Source: Labrys sp. KNU-23
Lineage (GTDB): Bacteria > Pseudomonadota > Alphaproteobacteria > Rhizobiales > Labraceae
NCBI RefSeq assembly: GCF_008330945.1
Contig: NZ_CP043488.1
Coordinates: 1,674,001-1,738,000 of the forward strand
Direction: 5' to 3'
Length of the DNA stretch: 64,000 nt
Shown: positions 43,741-52,953 of the stretch, piece after piece
Layout: each line of letters begins with the position of its first letter
Position numbering within the stretch: position 1 is the stretch's first letter
Position numbers and translations under genes: made by a program
Notes under the pieces: generated by a model
Database searches by the model: none
What the model was told of the DNA's origin: nothing
The model's input: the letters and a program-made list of their open reading frames with translations, nothing else

Positions 43741-44490
43741 ATGAAAGTGCTCGTGCCCGTGAAGCGGGTGGTCGACTACAATGTGAAGATCCGCGTCAAG
43801 GCCGATGGTTCGGGTGTCGATCTCAACAATGTCAAGATGTCGATGAACCCCTTCGACGAGATCGGCGTGGAGGAAGCACTGCGTCTGAAGGAAGCCGGCA
43901 AGGCGAGCGAGGTGGTGGTTGTCTCGATCGGCCCGGCCCAGGCGGCCGAGACGCTGCGCTCGGGCCTGGCCATGGGCGCCGACCGCGGCATCCTGGTCAA
44001 GACCGATGCCACCGTCGAGCCGCTCGCCGTCGCCAAGCTGCTCAAGGCGGTGATCGGCAATGAGGCGCCGGGCCTGGTCATCCTGGGCAAGCAGGCGATC
44101 GACGACGACATGAACGCCACCGGCCAGATGCTGGCGGCGCTGCTGGGCTGGCCGCAGGGCACCTTCGCCTCCAAGCTCGAGGTCGGCGGCGACAAGATCG
44201 ACGTTGTCAGGGAGGTCGATGGCGGCCTGCAGACGGTTGCGCTCAACCTGCCGGCGATCATCACCACGGATCTGCGCCTCAACGAGCCGCGCTATGCTTC
44301 GCTGCCCAACATCATGAAGGCCAAGAAGAAGCCGATCGACGAGACCAGCCCCGAGGCGCTGGGCGTCGACATCGCGCCGCGCCTGACCGTGGTGAAGACG
44401 GTGGAGCCGCCGGCGCGCCAGGCCGGCAAGAAGGTCGGCTCGGTGGCCGAGCTGGTCGACAAGCTAAAGAACGAAGCCGGCGTCATCTGA
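43741..44490 (+). CDS. etfB: Electron transfer flavoprotein beta subunit
   Basis: A 249-residue Etf[68 protein letters not shown] and [20 protein letters not shown]. It binds AMP and pairs with EtfA. It is 32 bases after the dehydrogenase stop and 19 before etfA. Its very high GC and codon use differ slightly from the dehydrogenase. It accepts electrons from the dehydrogenase and passes them to ETF-ubiquinone oxidoreductase. A further house-keeping etf may exist elsewhere. Confidence 0.95.
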   Translation: MKVLVPVKRVVDYNVKIRVKADGSGVDLNNVKMSMNPFDEIGVEEALRLKEAGKASEVVVVSIGPAQAAETLRSGLAMGADRGILVKTDATVEPLAVAKLLKAVIGNEAPGLVILGKQAIDDDMNATGQMLAALLGWPQGTFASKLEVGGDKIDVVREVDGGLQTVALNLPAIITTDLRLNEPRYASLPNIMKAKKKPIDETSPEALGVDIAPRLTVVKTVEPPARQAGKKVGSVAELVDKLKNEAGVI

Positions 44491-44509
44491 GAAGCGAAGG
44501 ATTGATTAA

Positions 44510-45436
44510 ATGACCACTCTTCTCATCGCCGAGATCGACGCGACCGGCCTCAAGGACGTCACCAACCGTGCCCTCACCGCGGCCCTCGAGCTCGGCGGCC
44601 CGGTGCATGTGCTGGTGGCCGGCGCCAACGCCCAGGCTGCCGCCGAGTCCGCCGCCAGGCTGCAGGGCGTCGAAAAGGTCCTGGTGGCCGATGCCACCTA
44701 TGAGCATCGCCTGGCCGAGCCGACGGCGGCCCTGATCGTCAGCCTGGCCGGTTCCTACGACGCCATCGTGGCGCCCTCGACGGCGGCCTGGAAGAACGTG
44801 CTGCCGCGCGTCGCCGCCCTGCTCGACGTCATGCAGATCTCCGACATCGTCAAGGTCGTCTCCTCAGACACCTTCGAGCGGCCGATCTATGCCGGCAACG
44901 CCATCCAGACCGTGACCTCGGCCGACGCCAAGAAGGTGATCACCGTGCGCACCGCTTCCTTTGCCGCCACCGGCGAGGGCGGTTCGGCGGCGGTGGAACC
45001 GGCAGCGGCAGCGGCCGATCCGGGCCTGTCGACCTTCAAGGGCGAGGAACTGGCCAAGTCGGACCGTCCGGAGCTGGCCTCGGCCAAGATCATCATCTCG
45101 GGCGGCCGGGCCATGGCCAATCGCGAGAACTTCGCCACCTATATCGAGCCGGTGGCCGACAAGCTCGGCGCCGCCATGGGCGCCTCGCGCGCCGCCGTCG
45201 ATGCGGGCTATGCTCCCAACGACTGGCAGGTTGGCCAGACCGGCAAGGTGGTTGCCCCCGACCTCTACATCGCCGTCGGCATCTCCGGCGCCATCCAGCA
45301 TCTGGCCGGCATGAAGGACAGCAAGGTCATCGTCGCCATCAACAAGGACGAAGAGGCCCCGATCTTCCAGGTCGCCGATTATGGCCTGGTGGCGGATCTC
45401 TACACCGCCCTGCCGGAACTCAAGAAGGCTCTCTAA
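44510..45436 (+). CDS. etfA: Electron transfer flavoprotein alpha subunit
   Basis: A 308-residue EtfA. The N-terminal domain has [20 protein letters not shown]. The C-terminal FAD-binding domain has [60 protein letters not shown] and the end [20 protein letters not shown]. It is the last gene of the dehydrogenase-etfB-etfA operon. The FAD site residues (Arg in GGRAM, Gln in VGQTG, Ser in ISGAIQH) are intact. Confidence 0.95.
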   Translation: MTTLLIAEIDATGLKDVTNRALTAALELGGPVHVLVAGANAQAAAESAARLQGVEKVLVADATYEHRLAEPTAALIVSLAGSYDAIVAPSTAAWKNVLPRVAALLDVMQISDIVKVVSSDTFERPIYAGNAIQTVTSADAKKVITVRTASFAATGEGGSAAVEPAAAAADPGLSTFKGEELAKSDRPELASAKIIISGGRAMANRENFATYIEPVADKLGAAMGASRAAVDAGYAPNDWQVGQTGKVVAPDLYIAVGISGAIQHLAGMKDSKVIVAINKDEEAPIFQVADYGLVADLYTALPELKKAL

Positions 45437-45594
45437 TGCGAGAGAGGAACGAAGCGTCGTGACTATTGGGTGCAATTCCAGCGCCTCTCCAGCATGAGGG
45501 CTTTTTCTGACGAGACCGACGTATCGACCGTTTCGACGGGCCATGGTCGATATGCGAGGCATTACATGAGGGAGGCGTCCACGGGGAAGCAATC

Positions 45595-45759
45595 GTGCTC
45601 GACGTGAATCTGGCCAAGAGTGTGTTCCCACATATACGGAGCCAATGCGTCTGGCGCGGTTGACTTCAGAAAAAATCTCAAGCGCCAACGGGTTCTCCCT
45701 TCTTTGTGCTCCAGGCGCCGTTGACGGCGGCAATGGAAGCTTACGGCATCGCTCGCTGA
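45595..45759 (+). pseudogene. IS110-family transposase N-terminal relic
   Basis: Across two frames the sequence reads DVNLAKSVF, GANASGAVDFRKNLKRQRVL, then FFVLQAPLTAAMEAYGIAR. IS110 transposases have VGVDLAKxVFxxHGVDAxGxVxxRRKLxRxxVLxFFxxLPPxxxGMEA. A stop (TGA) and frameshifts interrupt it and everything after about residue 60 is missing. The relic marks an old insertion right after etfA, where the accessory DNA resumes. Confidence 0.72.
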
Positions 45760-45823
45760 AGCGGGCAAAGTTGCGGTCGCTCAAAAATAGATGTTCCGGG
45801 CATGTGCCCTATGGGGGTCGTAG

Positions 45824-46540
45824 ATGTTCGAAATAGAGGCTGAGCAGAGCCATGTCGCAATCACTCCCCTCGTTTATCTTGTAGATGATGACGAGGATTT
45901 CCGCGAAGAAATGGTAGCTGGCCTATCCAGATTGGGCCTGAATGTGCACGGATTTCACAACGCTGAAGCCCTGTATAGAGCTTATGCGGTCAAGCCATCG
46001 CAGATCGTGATCCTCGATATTGGCTTGGAGGGTGAAGACGGCCTGTCCATCGCTGCTCATTTGCGGTCCTCGCAATCGGTCGGAATCATCATGGCGACCG
46101 GCCGGGGGGCAATAGAGGACAGGGTCGCCGGCCTGCAGAAAGGAGCAGATGTCTGCCTCATCAAACCCATTGACGTCCGAGAACTGGCTGCCACAGTTGC
46201 GGCGCTCAATAATCGAGTCAACTGCCATCCTAGGACGCCCGCTCTTCCTCGATCCCCGCAATGGGCTTTGGTGGAAGGCGGCTGGATACTTACCGACGGA
46301 ATGGGCCACCGCCTGCGCCTGACCGTCTCCGAGCAACGCCTCCTGGGGCTCTTGTTCCGTGAGCGCGGCAATACTGTCGAGCGGAGTGCACTCGTTGAAG
46401 CCATGGGTGCAGACGTCTATGACTTCGACTATGGAAATCTTGACACCATCTTAAGCCGCATGCGTCAAAGAGCCAAAAAGGCGAATATGCATTTGCCTCT
46501 GCATGCAATCCGTGGCCGTGGATTTGTCTTTCCCGATTAG
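45824..46540 (+). CDS. OmpR-type response regulator, paralogue 4
   Basis: A 238-residue sister of the regulator at 11124 (shared HGFHNAEALYRAYAVKPS and SSQSVGIIMATGRGAIEDRV). Receiver residues are intact: DDDED, Asp in VILDIGLEGED, Thr in MAT, Lys in CLIKPIDV. The winged helix has LTVSEQRLLGLLFRERGNTV and ends RGRGFVFPD. It lies 34 kb from its closest paralogue, between an IS110 relic and a tRNA-end repeat, which suggests transfer or duplication with a mobile unit. No kinase gene is near. Confidence 0.92.
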   Translation: MFEIEAEQSHVAITPLVYLVDDDEDFREEMVAGLSRLGLNVHGFHNAEALYRAYAVKPSQIVILDIGLEGEDGLSIAAHLRSSQSVGIIMATGRGAIEDRVAGLQKGADVCLIKPIDVRELAATVAALNNRVNCHPRTPALPRSPQWALVEGGWILTDGMGHRLRLTVSEQRLLGLLFRERGNTVERSALVEAMGADVYDFDYGNLDTILSRMRQRAKKANMHLPLHAIRGRGFVFPD

Positions 46541-46890
46541 GCGTAACGGTCCCGCTCGATGCGGTTACTCAGATACTGCCCTTGTCGGATGCGGATTGGT
46601 TTCAGCGGATAGCGATAACTCCCCAATGGTCTTCTTGTGCAGAAGAACGAGCGCCGGGGGGCTCTGATCCTTTGACAAGTAGCATGGTGATCGGCGTAGC
46701 TGATGGCCATCCTGATGCATCTGAGCCGGGCGCGGAGGCACGGAAGCGATGTTTCGAGAGCTTCCTCCTTATCGTAAGGCACGGCGAGGAAGTGGCTCCC
46801 GCTGCTCTTGTCCAGACGCCTTGAACTGTACGCTTCAATAAGCAAAAACTGCTCCTGTGGTCATATCAGGACGGTAATTGATAGATGACA
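46541..46890. other. Intergenic stretch without recognisable genes
   Basis: About 350 bases between the fourth response regulator and the diverged tRNA-end repeat. Frames on both strands are Arg- and Ser-rich shadows without motifs. No promoter or RNA is identified. Confidence 0.4.
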
Positions 46891-46894
46891 GAAT

Positions 46895-47020
46895 TGGTTT
46901 CGGGGCAGGATTTAATCATTATTTGCGGCTATCACAGGCACGCCACGGTACACTGCAAATGTTTCTTGCCAACGGCACTGACGGGTTATTTCATACTGCA
47001 ACCTAGTTGGTGCGGTCTGT
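46895..47020 (+). repeat. Diverged second copy of the tRNA-fMet-end element
   Basis: TGGTTTCGGGGCAGGATTT here matches TGGTTGCGGGAGCAGGATTT at 8494 with one deletion and one change. The likeness continues for about 50 bases after it (for example TTTGCGGCTATCACAGGC against CTTGCGATCATTGCAGGC), with most differences being transitions. So both copies carry the same flank, not only the tRNA end. They are direct repeats 38.4 kb apart. Confidence 0.5.
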
Positions 47021-47113
47021 CGAAACCACGGATCACGCATCTCCAAACGAACAAGTTTAAGAGATCAGTTTTATTGATTGCACGCTCACGATATGCAAGT
47101 GACGAGCAAATGG

Positions 47114-48064
47114 CTATAGGCCCCACACGATGGCCTTCTCATGCCGTTCGATCAGCAGCGCCAGATCCTTGAAGCGCTTGGTGACATGAGCGACGAAGGC
47201 ATCCACGGCCGGAGCCCGCGTCGCGTTGCTCTGCTGCAATATGCCCAAGGCGCGCTCGGGGTGGGGAATTCTGACCGGGAGCGCCGTGATCGATTTCTCG
47301 TTGCGATAGGCGAAGACCACGCTGTGGGGCAGCACGGTAAGCGCATCGCTTGATTTCAGGTAGTTGATGGCGCTGGACAGCGAGCCGCCGGAATAGCGGA
47401 TCTTGATTTCCGTGGCCCCCAGTGACAGCGCCAGGCTATTGAGGTCGGCATAGAGGGGACTGCCCTCCGGCGGACCGACCCAGGGATAATCGAGCAGGCT
47501 TGCCGGATCGAGACGGCGCTTCATCAGCAAGGGGTGAGTCGTGCGGCAGGCGACGACATTGCGTCCGGGCAGCACCACGTCGAAACGCAGGCCCGATCCT
47601 TCCTTCAGCACGTCGATAGGGCAGATCGCAATATCGATGCGGTCCGCGTCCAGCGCCGCCCGTAATTGCCCCAGATAGCCATAGCTCTGCTCGACACGGA
47701 CATCGGGACGCCTGTCCTGGAATTCGGCGATCATGCCCGAGATCAAGGCATCCGAGAAGAAAGGCGATCCGCCCACCCTGACAACCCCAAACGAGCCTTT
47801 CTGGAAGCCGGCGACGAGGGCGGACGCCTTGCGCGAGGCCGAAAGCATGGTCTGGCCATGGCTCGCCAGCGCCTGTCCCAAGGTCGTCGGTTGCAGGGGC
47901 CGCCGCCCCTTGACGAAAAGAGGCTCGCCGATACGCTGCTCCATCATCGCAATCGTTCGTGACACGGCCGGCTGCGTCATGCCGAGCAGAGCCGCAGCCT
48001 CCGTCACCCCGCCGGCCTGGACCACAGCGGCAAGTTGGACCAGGTGGCGCTCGTCAAGCTTCAT
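47114..48064 (-). CDS. LysR-family regulator of the hydroxyquinol operon
   Basis: A 316-residue protein. Helix-turn-helix: VQAGGVTEAAALLGMTQPAV, SRTIAMMEQRIGEPLFVKG. The effector domain (about 90-295) has the LysR fold: VVRVGGSPFFSDALISGMIA and ICPIDVLKEGSGL. It is divergent from the intradiol dioxygenase gene. A 15-base palindrome at 48063-48077 overlaps its start codon, so it likely controls both itself and the dioxygenase-reductase-transporter operon in response to an aromatic intermediate. Confidence 0.9.
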   Translation of the reverse strand: MKLDERHLVQLAAVVQAGGVTEAAALLGMTQPAVSRTIAMMEQRIGEPLFVKGRRPLQPTTLGQALASHGQTMLSASRKASALVAGFQKGSFGVVRVGGSPFFSDALISGMIAEFQDRRPDVRVEQSYGYLGQLRAALDADRIDIAICPIDVLKEGSGLRFDVVLPGRNVVACRTTHPLLMKRRLDPASLLDYPWVGPPEGSPLYADLNSLALSLGATEIKIRYSGGSLSSAINYLKSSDALTVLPHSVVFAYRNEKSITALPVRIPHPERALGILQQSNATRAPAVDAFVAHVTKRFKDLALLIERHEKAIVWGL

Positions 48065-48077
48065 AGCAATTTGCTAT
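48063..48077. promoter_or_regulatory. Palindrome ATAGCAA-T-TTGCTAT, LysR operator candidate
   Basis: Perfect 7-base arms around a single base, overlapping the LysR start codon and 71 bases before the dioxygenase start. It contains T-N11-A symmetry as usual for LysR recognition sites. Confidence 0.6.
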
Positions 48078-48147
48078 ATTATTTAATCAAGAAATGATCA
48101 ATATGCAGGCTGGTGCCGGGTATGTTGCTCCTCGGGAGGAACAGCCG

Positions 48148-49002
48148 GTGGCTATCAGGTCGTTGAACGCACAGAACTCGGCTGATGTCGTGATGGAGCG
48201 CGTCGGCCCCGGCGTAAAGGAAACCTCCGCTTCATTCCTGAATTCGCTGGTGAGGCATTTGCACGCCTTCGTGCGCGAAACCCGGCCGACCAGGGACCAG
48301 TGGCGCTCCGCCATGCAGCTTTTGACCGACATTGGTCACGCCACCGATGAACGGCGCCAGGAGTGGGTGTTGGCCTCGGATCTGCTGGGTGTCACCGCCC
48401 TCGTCGAAGAGATCAATGCCCAGCGCCACAGGGGCGCCACGCCCAATACGGTGCGCGGGCCGTTCTATCGTCCGGACGCACCCGCCATCGCCAATGGCGG
48501 ATCGATCTCGCTCGATGGTGCCGGCGAGGCCCTTCTGGTTCGTGGCCGTGTCGTCGACCTTGACAGCGTGGCCATCCCGGGCGCCGTTGTCGAGACTTGG
48601 CAGGCCAATGCCGACGGATATTACGAGAACCAGCAGCCCGATCGGCAGCCGGAATTCAACCTGCGCGGCGTCCTGAAGACAGATGGCAAAGGCGGTTTTC
48701 TCTACCGCACGGTGCGCCCCGCCGGGTATGCGACACCGACCGACGGCCCCGTCGGCCGGATGCTGGCGGGCCTCGGTGTCTCGCTGCGGCGGCCGGCACA
48801 TCTGCACTTCATCATCAGCGCCGACGGCTTCGAGACCATCTCCACGCATGTCTTCGACGGCAGTGATCCAGGCCTGGGGCAGGATGCCCTGTTCGGCGTC
48901 AAGCCCGAGCTCATCGGAGACATCAGGCGCGACGGCGATGGCTGGGCGCTCGACTTCACTTTCGTCATGGCCCGGGCCAGGCAGGAAAGGCGTGCAGCAT
49001 GA
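48148..49002 (+). CDS. Intradiol dioxygenase, hydroxyquinol 1,2-dioxygenase-like (copy 1)
   Basis: 284 residues from GTG at 48148, preceded by GGGAGGA at 7 bases; an ATG at 48094 has no ribosome binding site. The length then equals that of the second copy (282). N-terminal helical dimer domain: SFLNSLVRHLHAFVRETRPT. The catalytic barrel starts RGPFYRPDAP. Iron ligands are the Tyr in NADGYYENQ, Tyr in RPAGYATP, and two His in RPAHLHF. It cleaves hydroxyquinol or a catechol between its hydroxyls, giving maleylacetate or a muconate. Its stop overlaps the maleylacetate reductase start (ATGA), which supports hydroxyquinol. Confidence 0.88.
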   Translation: MAIRSLNAQNSADVVMERVGPGVKETSASFLNSLVRHLHAFVRETRPTRDQWRSAMQLLTDIGHATDERRQEWVLASDLLGVTALVEEINAQRHRGATPNTVRGPFYRPDAPAIANGGSISLDGAGEALLVRGRVVDLDSVAIPGAVVETWQANADGYYENQQPDRQPEFNLRGVLKTDGKGGFLYRTVRPAGYATPTDGPVGRMLAGLGVSLRRPAHLHFIISADGFETISTHVFDGSDPGLGQDALFGVKPELIGDIRRDGDGWALDFTFVMARARQERRAA

Positions 49003-50060
49003 ACCTCTCATTCGTCTATCAAGGCAGCCCCGCACATATCGTCTTCGGCGAAGGTTCGTCCAGGCGTGTCGGGGAATGGGTCGAGAAACTCGGTGCCAGC
49101 AGGGCGCTCGTGCTGACCACGCCGCACCAGAAAGCCGAGGGCGAGGCCATGGCCACGGCCCTTGGCGGGCTTGCGGTCGGAACCTATGACAACGCCACGA
49201 TGCACACCCCGGTCGATGTGACCGAAGCGGCCGTTGCACGTGTTCTGGACTTGAAGGCCGACGTGGTCGTGGCGCTCGGCGGCGGCTCGACCACCGGGCT
49301 CGGCAAGGCGATCGCCTATCGCACCGACCTGCCGCAGATCGTGGTGCCCACCACCTATGCCGGCTCGGAGGTGACCCCCATTCTCGGCCAGACCGAAGGC
49401 GGCGAGAAGACCACGCTGCGCAGCCCGAAGGTCCTGCCCGAAGTGGTGATCTACGATCCCGGCCTGACGCTGGGCCTGCCCGTCGCCATGAGCGTAACCA
49501 GCGGCCTGAACGCCATCGCGCATGCCGCCGAGGCGCTCTATGCGCCGGACGGCAACCCGATCACCGCGCTGATGGCGGCCGAGGGCATGCGTGCCATCCG
49601 GCAGGCGCTGCCTGTCATCATCGCCTCGGCCAGGGACAAGCAGGCCCGCACCGATGCGCTTTACGGGGCCTGGCTCTGCGGCTCGGTGCTGGGCCAGGTC
49701 GCGATGTCGCTGCACCACAAGATCTGCCATACGCTGGGCGGCAGCTTCGACACGCCCCATGCCGAAACCCATGCGATCATGCTGCCGCACACCATCGGCT
49801 TCAACGCAGGCGCCGCTGGAAAAGAGCTGCAACCGGTTTCCGACATCTTTGGCGGCACGCCCGGCCAGGCACTCTACGATTTCGCCAGGTCCGTCGGATC
49901 ACCGATGGCGCTGAAGGATTTCGGCCTGAAGGAAGCCGATCTCGACCGCGCGGCGGAGATTGCGACCAGAAACCCCTACGCCAACCCTCGGCCCATCGAC
50001 CGCGCTTCCATCCGCGCCCTGCTCCAGGATGCCTGGGAGGGAAGCCGACCGCCACTTTAG
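48999..50060 (+). CDS. Maleylacetate reductase
   Basis: A 353-residue iron-type alcohol dehydrogenase-family protein: IVFGEGSSRRVGEWVEKLGA, nucleotide loop GGGSTTGLGKAIA, PTTYAGSEVTPILGQTEG and GLNAIAHAAEALYAPDGNPI. LHHKICHTLGGSFDTPHAET carries His ligands. YAGSE in place of GTGSE is typical of maleylacetate reductases. It reduces maleylacetate to 3-oxoadipate with NAD(P)H. It overlaps the dioxygenase gene. 3-Oxoadipate then enters central metabolism through enzymes not seen here. Confidence 0.93.
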   Translation: MNLSFVYQGSPAHIVFGEGSSRRVGEWVEKLGASRALVLTTPHQKAEGEAMATALGGLAVGTYDNATMHTPVDVTEAAVARVLDLKADVVVALGGGSTTGLGKAIAYRTDLPQIVVPTTYAGSEVTPILGQTEGGEKTTLRSPKVLPEVVIYDPGLTLGLPVAMSVTSGLNAIAHAAEALYAPDGNPITALMAAEGMRAIRQALPVIIASARDKQARTDALYGAWLCGSVLGQVAMSLHHKICHTLGGSFDTPHAETHAIMLPHTIGFNAGAAGKELQPVSDIFGGTPGQALYDFARSVGSPMALKDFGLKEADLDRAAEIATRNPYANPRPIDRASIRALLQDAWEGSRPPL

Positions 50061-50177
50061 GCCCGATAGCTTCCGGGTAAGAAAACGTACCAAAACAATG
50101 GGTTAGAGAAAAAGATGCGATCCGTAGAAGTCGCGCTTTTCTCTGGTTTCACGACGATCTTCCTGGGGAGGAAAGCA

Positions 50178-51455
50178 ATGATCACGCGTCGCCATTTCCT
50201 GAAGACTTCCGCCATGCTCGGCACGACCGCCGCCTTCGGCGGGCTCGCCAGCCCGGCCATCGCGGCAGGCGCCGCGATCAAGCTCGGCTATGTCAGCCCG
50301 CAGACCGGGCCGCTGGCCGCCTTCGCCGAAGCCGACAAGTTCATCATCGAGGGCTTCCTGGCGGCGACCAAGGCCGTGGGCGCGAACTTCGAGGTCATCA
50401 CCAAGGACAGCCAGTCCAATCCGAACCGGGCCGCAGAAGTCGCCAAGGAACTGGTGGTCGATTCCCAGGTAAACCTGATGCTGGTCGCCTCGACGCCCGA
50501 AACGACCAATCCGGTGGCGACGATCTGCGAGGCCGAGGGCATGCCCTGCATCTCGACCGTCGCGCCCTGGCAACCCTGGTTCATCGGCCAGCAGGGCAAT
50601 CCCGGCGCACCGGATTCCTGGAAGCCGTTCGAGAGCGTCTTCCACTTCTTCTGGGGCCTGGAAGACGTCATCGCCGTCTTCACCAACATGTGGGGCCAGC
50701 TCGAAACCAACAAGAGCGTCGGCGGCCTGTTCCCCAATGACGGCGACGGCAATGCCTGGGGCGATCCGAAAGTCGGCTTTCCGCCGGTCCTCGAGAAGAA
50801 GGGCCTCACCCTCACCGATCCGGGCCGCTACCAGAACCTGACCGACGACTTCTCCGCCCAGATCAACGCCTTCAAGGGCGCCAAGGCGGAGATCATCACC
50901 GGCGTGATGATCCCGCCGGATTTCACCACCTTCTGGAACCAGGCGCAGCAGCAGGGCTTCAAGCCGAAGATCGCCTCGATCGGCAAGGCCATCCTGTTCC
51001 CCCAGGCCGTGGAAGCCCTGGGCAAGGCCGCGCACAACCTGTCGTCCGAGGTCTGGTGGACGCCCAACCATCCGTTCAAGTCTTCCTTGACGGGCGACAG
51101 CTCGGCGGCCTTGGCGGCTGGCTTCACCAAGGCGACGAACCGTCCGTGGACCCAGCCCATCGGCTTCGTACATGCCCTGTTCGAACTGGCCGCCGACGTG
51201 ATGAAACGCGCCGATCCTACCAATGCCGAGGCGGTGATCGCAGCCATCGCCGCCACCAGGCTCGACACCATCGTCGGCAGGGTCGCCTGGGACGGTGCCA
51301 GCCTCCCGCCCTTCGCTGCCAGGAACGTCGCCAAGACGCCGCTGGTCGGCGGCCAGTGGCGGCTTAGGGATGGCGGCGGCTACGATCTCGTCATCACCGA
51401 TAACCAGACCGCGCCGAACATCCCGACCGGCGGCAAGATGGAAGCGATCGCCTAG
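50178..51455 (+). CDS. Liv-type ABC transporter substrate-binding protein
   Basis: About 425 residues from ATG at 50178, with GGGAGGAAAGCA just upstream; an ATG at 50115 lacks this. The N-terminus MITRRHFLKTSAMLGTTAAF has a Tat-like RR motif, cut near PAIAA. The mature protein is a type 1 periplasmic binding protein: IKLGYVSPQTGPLAAFAEAD, VASTPETTNPVATICEAEGM. Members near aromatic clusters often bind aromatic acids. It is followed by both ATPases and both permeases, so this transporter is complete. Confidence 0.92.
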   Translation: MITRRHFLKTSAMLGTTAAFGGLASPAIAAGAAIKLGYVSPQTGPLAAFAEADKFIIEGFLAATKAVGANFEVITKDSQSNPNRAAEVAKELVVDSQVNLMLVASTPETTNPVATICEAEGMPCISTVAPWQPWFIGQQGNPGAPDSWKPFESVFHFFWGLEDVIAVFTNMWGQLETNKSVGGLFPNDGDGNAWGDPKVGFPPVLEKKGLTLTDPGRYQNLTDDFSAQINAFKGAKAEIITGVMIPPDFTTFWNQAQQQGFKPKIASIGKAILFPQAVEALGKAAHNLSSEVWWTPNHPFKSSLTGDSSAALAAGFTKATNRPWTQPIGFVHALFELAADVMKRADPTNAEAVIAAIAATRLDTIVGRVAWDGASLPPFAARNVAKTPLVGGQWRLRDGGGYDLVITDNQTAPNIPTGGKMEAIA

Positions 51456-51526
51456 AGGCCATTCCTTATCCGGTGCCATCGCGGCTCCCTCCTCCCCGTC
51501 GACGCGGAGAGGGACAGGAGAAGATC

Positions 51527-52246
51527 ATGACGATCCTTGCCCTGCAAAACGTCTCGAAGAGCTACGGCGCCTTGAAGGTGACGCAGGACGTCTCCTTCGC
51601 GCTGGAGAAGGGCGAAGCCCTGGGCATCATCGGCCCGAATGGAGCCGGCAAATCGACGCTGTTCAACCTCGTTACCGGCAATGTGGACGTCGACGGCGGC
51701 CGCATCATCTTTGAGGGCCGTGACGTCACCAGCACGCCGCCGATGGCGCGGTGCCTGGCCGGCGTCGGCCGCACCTTCCAGATCCCGCAGCCCTTCGACA
51801 AGCTCACGGTGTTCGAAAACCTGCTGGTCGCCGGCACCTTCGGCGCAAGCCAGTCGGAGAGCGAAGCCACCGACCGCTGCGCCGACATTCTGTGGCGAAC
51901 CGGGCTTTCGCCCCGGGCCAACGACATGGCAGGTGGCCTCAGCCTCCTGCAACGCAAGCGGCTCGAACTTGCCCGTGCCCTCGCCACCCGGCCCACGCTG
52001 CTGCTGCTCGACGAGATCGCCGGCGGCCTCACCGAAGGCGAATGCGGCCAGCTCGTCGACACGATCCGCGCGGTGCACGAGACAGGCATCTCCATCGTCT
52101 GGATCGAGCATGTGCTGCATGCCCTGACCGCGATCGTCGGCCGCCTGCTGGTGCTGGATTTCGGCAAGGTCATCGGTATCGGCCAGCCGGACGAGATCAT
52201 GGCCTCCAAGGCCGTGCGCGAAATCTATCTCGGGATCGACGTGTGA
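51527..52246 (+). CDS. Liv-type ABC transporter, ATP-binding protein
   Basis: About 239 residues from ATG at 51527 (AGGAG 6 bases upstream; an earlier ATG at 51473 is not preferred). LivG-like: Walker A GPNGAGKST, VGRTFQIPQPFDKLTVFENL, signature MAGGLSLLQRKRLELARAL, Walker B LLLLDEIAGGLTEGE, switch WIEHVLHALTA. Stop overlaps the next start as TGATG. It is one of the two engines of the aromatic-acid type importer in this cluster. Confidence 0.92.
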   Translation: MTILALQNVSKSYGALKVTQDVSFALEKGEALGIIGPNGAGKSTLFNLVTGNVDVDGGRIIFEGRDVTSTPPMARCLAGVGRTFQIPQPFDKLTVFENLLVAGTFGASQSESEATDRCADILWRTGLSPRANDMAGGLSLLQRKRLELARALATRPTLLLLDEIAGGLTEGECGQLVDTIRAVHETGISIVWIEHVLHALTAIVGRLLVLDFGKVIGIGQPDEIMASKAVREIYLGIDV

Positions 52247-52953
52247 TGGCGCTGCTCGAAACAAGATCCCTCACGGCCTTCTATGGCGACTTCCAGGCAC
52301 TGTTCGGCGTCGACATGGCGCTGGCCGAAGGACAGACCGTCGCCATCATCGGCGCAAACGGGGCGGGCAAGACGACGCTGATGCGCTCGATCGCCGGCGT
52401 GCTGAAGAACGCGGCGGACCAGATCAGGTTCGATGGGCGCCCGGTCGGCGATCTCGCCGCCCCCGACGTGCTGGCGCTGGGTGTCGCCATGGTGCCGGAG
52501 GGCCGCAAGCTCTTCCCTTCGCTGAGCGTCGAGGAAAACCTACTGATCGGCCGATACGGACGGGCGGTCGACGGCTTCTGGTCGCTCGATGCGATCTACG
52601 AGATGTTTCCGATCCTGAAGGAGCGCCGCCACAATCCCGGCACTGCCCTGTCGGGCGGACAGCAGCAGATGGTCGCCATCGGCCGCGCCCTGATGTCCAA
52701 TCCGCGCGTGCTGCTGTGCGACGAGTTGAGCCTCGGCCTTGCCCCGGTCGTGATCAAGGACATCTACGCCGCTTTCCCGAAAATCCGCGGCAGCGGCGCA
52801 TCCATCGTCATCGTCGAGCAGGACATCGGCCAGGCGCTGAAGGTCGCTGATCATGTCTACTGCATGATGGAAGGCCGCATCACGCTGTCGGGCAAGCCCT
52901 CGGACATCAGCCGGGACCAGATCCACGCCGCCTATTTCGGAGCGCATGCATGA
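52246..52953 (+). CDS. Liv-type ABC transporter, ATP-binding protein
   Basis: About 235 residues, LivF-like: Walker A GANGAGKTT, VPEGRKLFPSLSVEENLLIG, signature LSGGQQQMVAIGRALMSNPR, Walker B VLLCDELSLGLAP, IVEQDIGQALKVADHVY. ATG at 52246 overlaps the preceding stop and its own stop overlaps the permease start by 4 bases. Note Leu instead of Pro after the Walker B Glu (DELS instead of DEPS), seen in other members. Confidence 0.92.
   Translation: MALLETRSLTAFYGDFQALFGVDMALAEGQTVAIIGANGAGKTTLMRSIAGVLKNAADQIRFDGRPVGDLAAPDVLALGVAMVPEGRKLFPSLSVEENLLIGRYGRAVDGFWSLDAIYEMFPILKERRHNPGTALSGGQQQMVAIGRALMSNPRVLLCDELSLGLAPVVIKDIYAAFPKIRGSGASIVIVEQDIGQALKVADHVYCMMEGRITLSGKPSDISRDQIHAAYFGAHA

Noticed and set aside
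50103..51479. 458-codon minus-strand frame opposite the substrate-binding protein
   Set aside because: Antisense to a protein with a Tat-like signal and binding-protein motifs; codon-position pattern fits the plus strand.
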